Source: CAVORB01 sp963736235
GTDB lineage: Bacteria; Pseudomonadota; Gammaproteobacteria; Chromatiales; Chromatiaceae
Reading direction: 5' to 3'
Assembly: GCA_963736235.1 (NCBI GenBank)
Contig: CAVTOR010000030.1
Span: forward strand, 124,001-188,000
Length of the DNA stretch: 64,000 nt
Shown here in pieces: positions 60,031 through 64,000 of this stretch (the first letter of the stretch is position 1; every line of letters starts with the position of its first letter). The notes beneath the pieces are model-generated. The model was not told the origin of the DNA and ran no database searches. It saw only the letters and a list, made by a program, of their open reading frames with translations. Made by a program: the position numbers and the translations under genes.

Positions 60031-60770
60031 CCGCGGAGATCCAGGTGCAGCAGCCCCAGGCTACTCCCGCTCTCGCGATGCTGCGTACCCTGGGCGGCAT
60101 CGCCATGCTGTCCGGCCTGCTGGTGGTAACGGTCTACCAGTTCACACTGCCCATCATCGCCGAGAACCAGCGCATTGCCACCGAGCGGGCCGTGTTTCGG
60201 GTGATCCCCGGCGCCGTTTCCAAGCGGGATTTCGTGCTGAGCCCCGATGGCCTGATACCCGTGGAGGATGCCGCCGGCACTGAGGGCGAGACTATCTCCG
60301 CGGCTTACGATGGCGAGGGCAACCTCAAGGGCGTGGCCCTCCCCGGAGCGGCCCAGGGTTATCAGGACGTGATCCGTTTCCTGTTCGGTTACGACCCGGG
60401 CTGCCAGTGCATCATCGGCAGCAAGGTGCTCAAGAGCACCGAGACTCCGGGGCTTGGCGACAAGATCGATTTCGACCCCGAATTTCTCAAGAACTTCCAG
60501 GCGCTGGACGCGCGCGTGGACGCCACCGGCGAGGCGCTGGCCCACGCCATCGTGACCGTCAAGCACGGCACCAAGGCCAATCCCTGGGAGATCGACGCCA
60601 TCTCCGGGGCGACCATTTCGTCAAATGCCCTCGGCCGCGCCTTGAACGCAAGCGCGCAGCGGATCGTGCCCGCCGTCGAGCGCGACCTGAAGACGCTGGT
60701 TCAGGGGAAACCGGGGGCGGTCGAGCAAAGTGGGACGGGACCGGCATCTCAGTATCCGGTCAAGGATTAG
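60027..60770 (+). CDS. rnfG: Rnf complex subunit G
   Basis: A 247-residue protein with one membrane helix near the N-terminus (LRTLGGIAMLSGLLVVTVYQF) and a periplasmic FMN-binding domain. The covalent flavin site is in ISGATISSNALG, where Thr of SGAT carries FMN through phosphodiester linkage. The frame also extends upstream through the frameshifted rnfD; the start is set by the ATGA overlap. The remaining region EALAHAIVTVKHGTKANPWEI is typical. It is intact. Confidence 0.93.
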   Translation: MTAEIQVQQPQATPALAMLRTLGGIAMLSGLLVVTVYQFTLPIIAENQRIATERAVFRVIPGAVSKRDFVLSPDGLIPVEDAAGTEGETISAAYDGEGNLKGVALPGAAQGYQDVIRFLFGYDPGCQCIIGSKVLKSTETPGLGDKIDFDPEFLKNFQALDARVDATGEALAHAIVTVKHGTKANPWEIDAISGATISSNALGRALNASAQRIVPAVERDLKTLVQGKPGAVEQSGTGPASQYPVKD

Positions 60771-60855
60771 GCTGTAAGCGGGACACAAGAGGAGGTGAAT
60801 CTCCGCGGCGTAGACACGCAGGTGCGCCGCGGGCGAGAACTGAGAGGTGAAGACG

Positions 60856-61239
60856 ATGACAGCGATGGCAGAACAGCGGCAGGGCGTGGCCGCCTTCCTC
60901 GAGCGGGCGGCGAAAACCATGTTTCCAGAGGACCGGCGGGGTCCGATCGACGTTCGTACCAAGAGCGCCGACGGCGACACCGCGTTGCACATGGCGGCCC
61001 TCTGGGGAGACCGTCAGGCGATCGAGCAATTGTTGAAGGCGGGGGCCTTTGTCGACGAGCCCGGCGCCGGCGGGCGTACCGCCCTCTACTACGCGGCCCT
61101 CAAGGGCCATGTCGGGGTCGCCGAGTGTCTGGTCGCCGCGGGCGCGAACCCGGATCTCCGCATGGATCTCGGCATGTCGCCGCGCGCCGTTGCGCTACAG
61201 GTAGAAGACGGGCCCCTGATCGAGCTTTTCGCCCCCTGA
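60856..61239 (+). CDS. Ankyrin-repeat protein embedded in the rnf operon
   Basis: A 127-residue protein with about two to three ankyrin repeats: DGDTALHMAALWGDRQAIEQLL, GGRTALYYAALKGHVGVAECLV and DLGMSPRAVALQ. No signal peptide. GAGAGGTGA lies ahead of the ATG at 60856; GTG at 60847 and ATG at 60865 are alternatives. It sits between rnfG and rnfE, where other genomes have no gene, so it may help assembly or interact with the complex. That is inference. Confidence 0.8.
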   Translation: MTAMAEQRQGVAAFLERAAKTMFPEDRRGPIDVRTKSADGDTALHMAALWGDRQAIEQLLKAGAFVDEPGAGGRTALYYAALKGHVGVAECLVAAGANPDLRMDLGMSPRAVALQVEDGPLIELFAP

Positions 61240-61398
61240 CCGGATAGCGGCGGGCGTCACCGCCCGTCCACGGGCGGGACATGAGCGGATGGGCGGCGCG
61301 CGGCCCAGGACGACGCCTGAACGATTGCTTGGGCTTGGCGGTGGCGAACAACCGGCCACCGCCTGACGATTGATACTGGGGAGACTAGAACGCCGAAT

Positions 61399-62061
61399 AT
61401 GGCAACCTTGCCGAACCAAGAGGAGAGGCTCACGCCGGACACCTTCCTGCGCGGATTGTGGGAAGAGAACCCGGTGTTCGTGATGCTGCTCGGGATGTGT
61501 CCGGTGCTGGCGGTGACCAACTCGACCATCAACGCCATCGCCATGGGTCTGGCGACCACCTTCGTGCTGGTCTGCTCCAGCGCCCTGGTGTCCCTGCTGC
61601 GCAAGGCAATCCCCAAGCAGGTGCGCATTGCGAGCTACATCGTCATCATCGCCACCTTCGTGACCATCGTGGACTACGGCATTCAGGCGATCAGCCTCGA
61701 CCTGTACAACGCGCTGGGCGCCTTCATCCAACTGATCGTGGCCAACTGCGTCATCCTTGGCCGGGCCGAGGCGTACGCCTCCAAGCAGCGGCTGACCACC
61801 ACCATCGTCAACAGCGTGGGGATGGGGGCCGGCTTCACCCTCGCGTTGCTGAGCCTCGGCACGGTGCGCGAGATCCTCGGCAACGGGACCATCCTGGGCT
61901 ACGCCCTGTTTCCCGAAAACTTCCAGCCCTGGGTAGTGATGATCTTACCGCCGGGTGGTTTTTTCGTACTCGGGGCCTGGCTGCTGCTGTTCGCTTGGCT
62001 CAGGCAGCGGCGCGAGCGGAGGATGCTGGACCAAGCAGGAGCGACCGCACATGGCCGGTGA
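61399..62061 (+). CDS. rnfE: Rnf complex subunit E
   Basis: A 220-residue membrane protein. ENPVFVMLLGMCPVLAVTNS, AIAMGLATTFVLVCSSALVSLLRK and VANCVILGRAEAYASKQ are RnfE signatures, including a cysteine placed for a shared iron-sulfur cluster with RnfA. Six helices. The 3' end overlaps rnfA by 11 bases, so the pair is co-translated. Intact. Confidence 0.94.
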   Translation: MATLPNQEERLTPDTFLRGLWEENPVFVMLLGMCPVLAVTNSTINAIAMGLATTFVLVCSSALVSLLRKAIPKQVRIASYIVIIATFVTIVDYGIQAISLDLYNALGAFIQLIVANCVILGRAEAYASKQRLTTTIVNSVGMGAGFTLALLSLGTVREILGNGTILGYALFPENFQPWVVMILPPGGFFVLGAWLLLFAWLRQRRERRMLDQAGATAHGR

Positions 62062-62641
62062 ATCCCTGTCGTTCATCTTTCTCAACGCGGCGGTAGTCAA
62101 CAACTTCGTGCTGGCCCTGTTTCTCGGCATCTGTCCTTTTCTCGGGGTGTCCGCCAAGAAGGACACAGCCTGGAACATGGGGCTGGCGACCATGTTCGTG
62201 ATGCTGGTGAGCTCCATGAGCGCCTACGGCATCAACTGGCTGCTGACCGAGTGGGATCTGCAGTTCCTGCGTCTGATCTGCTATATCGCGGTGATTGCCT
62301 CCGCGGTGCAGCTGGTGGAGATGTTCGTCAAGAAGTTCAGCCCGGCCCTGTTCCGCTCCCTCGGTATATTCCTACCGCTGATCACCACCAACTGCGCCAT
62401 CCTCGGGCTTGCCCTGTTCCAGACCGCCAAGCAGTACGACTTCCTGCAGAGCGTGGTCTACAGCCTCGGCGCGGGCACGGGCTTCACCCTTGCTCTGATG
62501 CTGATGGCCGGACTACGCGAGAAGCTGGAGCTGGCGGAGGTTCCCACCGTGAGTCAGGGCGCGGCCTTGAGCCTGATGTTGGCGGGTCTCCTGTCCCTGG
62601 CCTTCATGGGCTTCGCCGGGTTGGGGGGCTCCCATGGTTGA
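62051..62641 (+). CDS. rnfA: Rnf complex subunit A
   Basis: A 196-residue membrane protein with six helices. VVNNFVLALFLGICPFLGVS with its conserved Cys, ITTNCAILGLALFQ and LREKLELAEVPTVSQGAALS match RnfA. Its Cys pair with that of RnfE holds a 2Fe-2S centre in this complex family. It begins inside rnfE and overlaps the next gene by eight bases. Confidence 0.94.
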   Translation: MAGESLSFIFLNAAVVNNFVLALFLGICPFLGVSAKKDTAWNMGLATMFVMLVSSMSAYGINWLLTEWDLQFLRLICYIAVIASAVQLVEMFVKKFSPALFRSLGIFLPLITTNCAILGLALFQTAKQYDFLQSVVYSLGAGTGFTLALMLMAGLREKLELAEVPTVSQGAALSLMLAGLLSLAFMGFAGLGGSHG

Positions 62642-62849
62642 GGTCCTGATTGCCGCCGCGGTGATCTTCGGTGTCCTCGCGGCTTGGGTCTGGGTGCAAC
62701 AGGCCTACACGGAGTTTGCCCGCCGCAATCCCATGCTCGGACCCTTCCGTCAGGAGGACGGCGGTTGCGGCGGCGGCTGTGCCTGTAGCGGCGGGCAGTG
62801 CGGCCGGCGCCGCCAGGTCTCGCGTTCTCCTCGACCACTTACGATCTAA
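62634..62849 (+). CDS. NqrM-like cysteine-rich membrane protein
   Basis: A 71-residue protein. A membrane helix (VLIAAAVIFGVLAAWVWVQQAY) is followed by a Cys-rich patch with CGGGCACSGGQCG. NqrM of the related Na+-NQR complex has a similar layout of one helix and a Cys motif and helps deliver its iron-sulfur centre. The similarity is by layout only. The gene overlaps the end of rnfA. Confidence 0.6.
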   Translation: MVEVLIAAAVIFGVLAAWVWVQQAYTEFARRNPMLGPFRQEDGGCGGGCACSGGQCGRRRQVSRSPRPLTI

Positions 62850-62865
62850 GCCTCGGAGCAGAATC

Positions 62866-63726
62866 ATGAGCGAGCTCGCAAGCGACATCGGTCCCAACTA
62901 CGAGGCCGTCGTCAAGGAATCCAAACGCATCACGCCGGACAACGCGGCGGAGGTGCGCCATCTGGTTCTGCAGGTGCAGGATCCCGCCTTCCAGTACGTC
63001 GAGGGCCAGAGCATTGGCGTGGTCGTCCCCGGGCCGCACCCCTTCGGCAATCCCTTCCACCTGCGTCGCTACTCCATCGCGAATGCCCGCTCACTGCCCC
63101 TGGACGACGGCGTCGATCTCGACATTCTGGTCCGGCGCTGCTTCTATCTCGACGAGGTGAGCGGCGAGCAGTATCCGGGAATCGCTTCGCACTACCTGTG
63201 CGACGCGTCGCGGGGGGACCGCATCACCATCAGCGGGCCCTATCGCAGCCCCTTTCAGATGCCGCTGGACAAGCGCAGCAACCTGCTGATGATCGGCACC
63301 GGCACTGGGATCGCACCGTTCCGAGCTTTCGCGCAGCTGATCTACGAGCGCAGACGCGACTGGGCCGGTCAGGTGAGGCTGTTCTACGGCGGTCGCAGCG
63401 GACTGGACCTGATGTACGCGAACGACGAGCAGACCAATCTCGCCGATTACTACGACCGAGAGACCTTCAAGGCCTTCAAGGCCCTCGCGCCGCGCTCGAC
63501 CATGAGCTCGTCCCAGGCGTTGGAGCGAGGGCTGGAGGACAACGCCGAAGAGGCCTGGTCGCTGATCCGGCAGCCGAATACCCATGTCTTCCTGGCCGGG
63601 CTGGGCAGAGTCGCCCAGGTGTTCGACAAGGTAATGGCGGACCACGCCGGCTCGGAAGATGCCTGGCAGGGAATCAAACAGGATCTGATCAAGGAGGGCC
63701 GCTGGTCCGAGCTGATCTACAACTGA
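62866..63726 (+). CDS. FAD/NAD(P)-binding ferredoxin reductase
   Basis: A 286-residue plant-type ferredoxin-NADP reductase fold. The FAD site is HLRRYSIANAR (RxYS motif), the next phosphate motif is GDRITISGPYR, and the pyridine nucleotide site is MIGTGTGIAPFRAFAQL; the terminal HVFLAGLGRVAQVFDKV is typical. It probably exchanges electrons between ferredoxin and NAD(P). It closes the rnf cluster 16 bp after the small Cys-rich gene and is likely part of the operon. Oxygenase reductases are an alternative. Confidence 0.88.
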   Translation: MSELASDIGPNYEAVVKESKRITPDNAAEVRHLVLQVQDPAFQYVEGQSIGVVVPGPHPFGNPFHLRRYSIANARSLPLDDGVDLDILVRRCFYLDEVSGEQYPGIASHYLCDASRGDRITISGPYRSPFQMPLDKRSNLLMIGTGTGIAPFRAFAQLIYERRRDWAGQVRLFYGGRSGLDLMYANDEQTNLADYYDRETFKAFKALAPRSTMSSSQALERGLEDNAEEAWSLIRQPNTHVFLAGLGRVAQVFDKVMADHAGSEDAWQGIKQDLIKEGRWSELIYN

Positions 63727-64000
63727 CAGAATCCGTCAGGTCGTTGACGCCGGGCGCCGGCTGCGCCCGGTCCCGAGCGCACCGGCTCCGAGTGCCGCTC
63801 CCTTCCGTCTTCCTGCTTTTCCCCGTCGTCGTCGAATCCCTGCAGTCCGGCGCCGATTCGATTGTGGCCCGATCGTCGTCTATATTTCCGACTACAAGGA
63901 TACGAAAAGGGGCCAGCTCGCGCCTGGATGACAGGTTCGCGCGCCAGGCCCCGGACCAGGGACACGATGGGGGATGCACACCGATGTTCCACCGCCTGAC
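63727..64000. other. Downstream region with hairpin; possible start of the next gene
   Basis: CCGGGCGC (63750-63757) pairs with GCGCCCGG (63763-63770) around a five-base loop, after the reductase stop. No T-run is present. An ATG at 63983 opens a frame that runs off the window edge (MFHRL), but nothing can be said of its product. Confidence 0.35.

Overview
The window is GC-rich bacterial chromosome, most likely from a gammaproteobacterium of the Chromatiales type (purple sulfur or chemolithotrophic sulfur-oxidising relatives). The signs are a CBB-type class II aldolase next to pgk and pyk, AceA with AceK, an acetoacetyl-CoA reductase for polyhydroxyalkanoate, DUF4124/DUF2950/DUF3300 proteins, an Rnf complex and a very large pyruvate:ferredoxin oxidoreductase. 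The taxonomic placement is inference from gene content; there is no rRNA gene in the window and I found no tRNA gene.

Layout. 1-3.7 kb: lower glycolysis / CBB genes pgk (cut by the window edge), pyk and fba, ending in an intrinsic terminator with a group II intron directly behind it (3.68-5.53 kb). 5.6-7.2 kb: a CPCC protein and an exported Met/Gly/Ser repeat protein. 7.5-11.2 kb: glyoxylate-shunt block aceA-rraA-aceK. 11.2-17.7 kb: two unknown genes, an exported operon (DUF3300, DUF2950, S1C protease with an inserted coiled coil) and a lytic transglycosylase. 17.8-25.7 kb: phaB, an orphan V-ATPase subunit I homologue with a membrane partner, a second lytic transglycosylase, a radical SAM protein and a divergent HdfR-like LysR regulator. 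25.7-29.1 kb: the Anbu-type peptidase locus (Anbu, permuted ATP-grasp, alpha-E). 29.1-37 kb: small accessory genes (NTF2-like, hemerythrin, CbiX-like, CPXCG, ArsM, a formyltransferase, an exported beta-rich protein, a 5-methylcytosine RNA methyltransferase). 37-48.3 kb: penicillin-acylase family enzyme, a BPSS1780-like membrane protein, a giant DUF4062-STAND NTPase-WD40 protein, an EamA transporter and a protein with an HxH motif. 48.5-51.3 kb: His-rich and PepSY exported proteins ahead of a PhoP/PhoQ-like two-component pair. 51.6-63.7 kb: the energy module rnfB-nifJ-rnfC-D-G-ankyrin-rnfE-A, a Cys-rich NqrM-like protein and an FAD/NAD(P) reductase.

How the genes work together. The last block reads as one redox unit. 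Pyruvate oxidation by the large NifJ reduces ferredoxin, Rnf couples ferredoxin and NAD with ion movement across the membrane, and the flavoprotein reductase at the end offers a second route between ferredoxin and NAD(P). With AceA/AceK, PhaB and pgk/pyk/fba this describes an organism that switches carbon between acetyl-CoA storage, the glyoxylate shunt and sugar phosphates.

Caution on sequence quality. Many genes carry one-base indels, mostly insertions, while their motifs stay intact in neighbouring frames. They are dense at about 3.7-12.3 kb and 51.7-60 kb and rare between. I think most are consensus errors, so I give each such gene as one full-length feature spanning its frames. The best candidates for something little described are the DUF4062-STAND-double-propeller protein, the oxidoreductase embedded inside the rnf operon, the S1C protease/DUF2950/DUF3300 operon and the Met-rich repeat protein.
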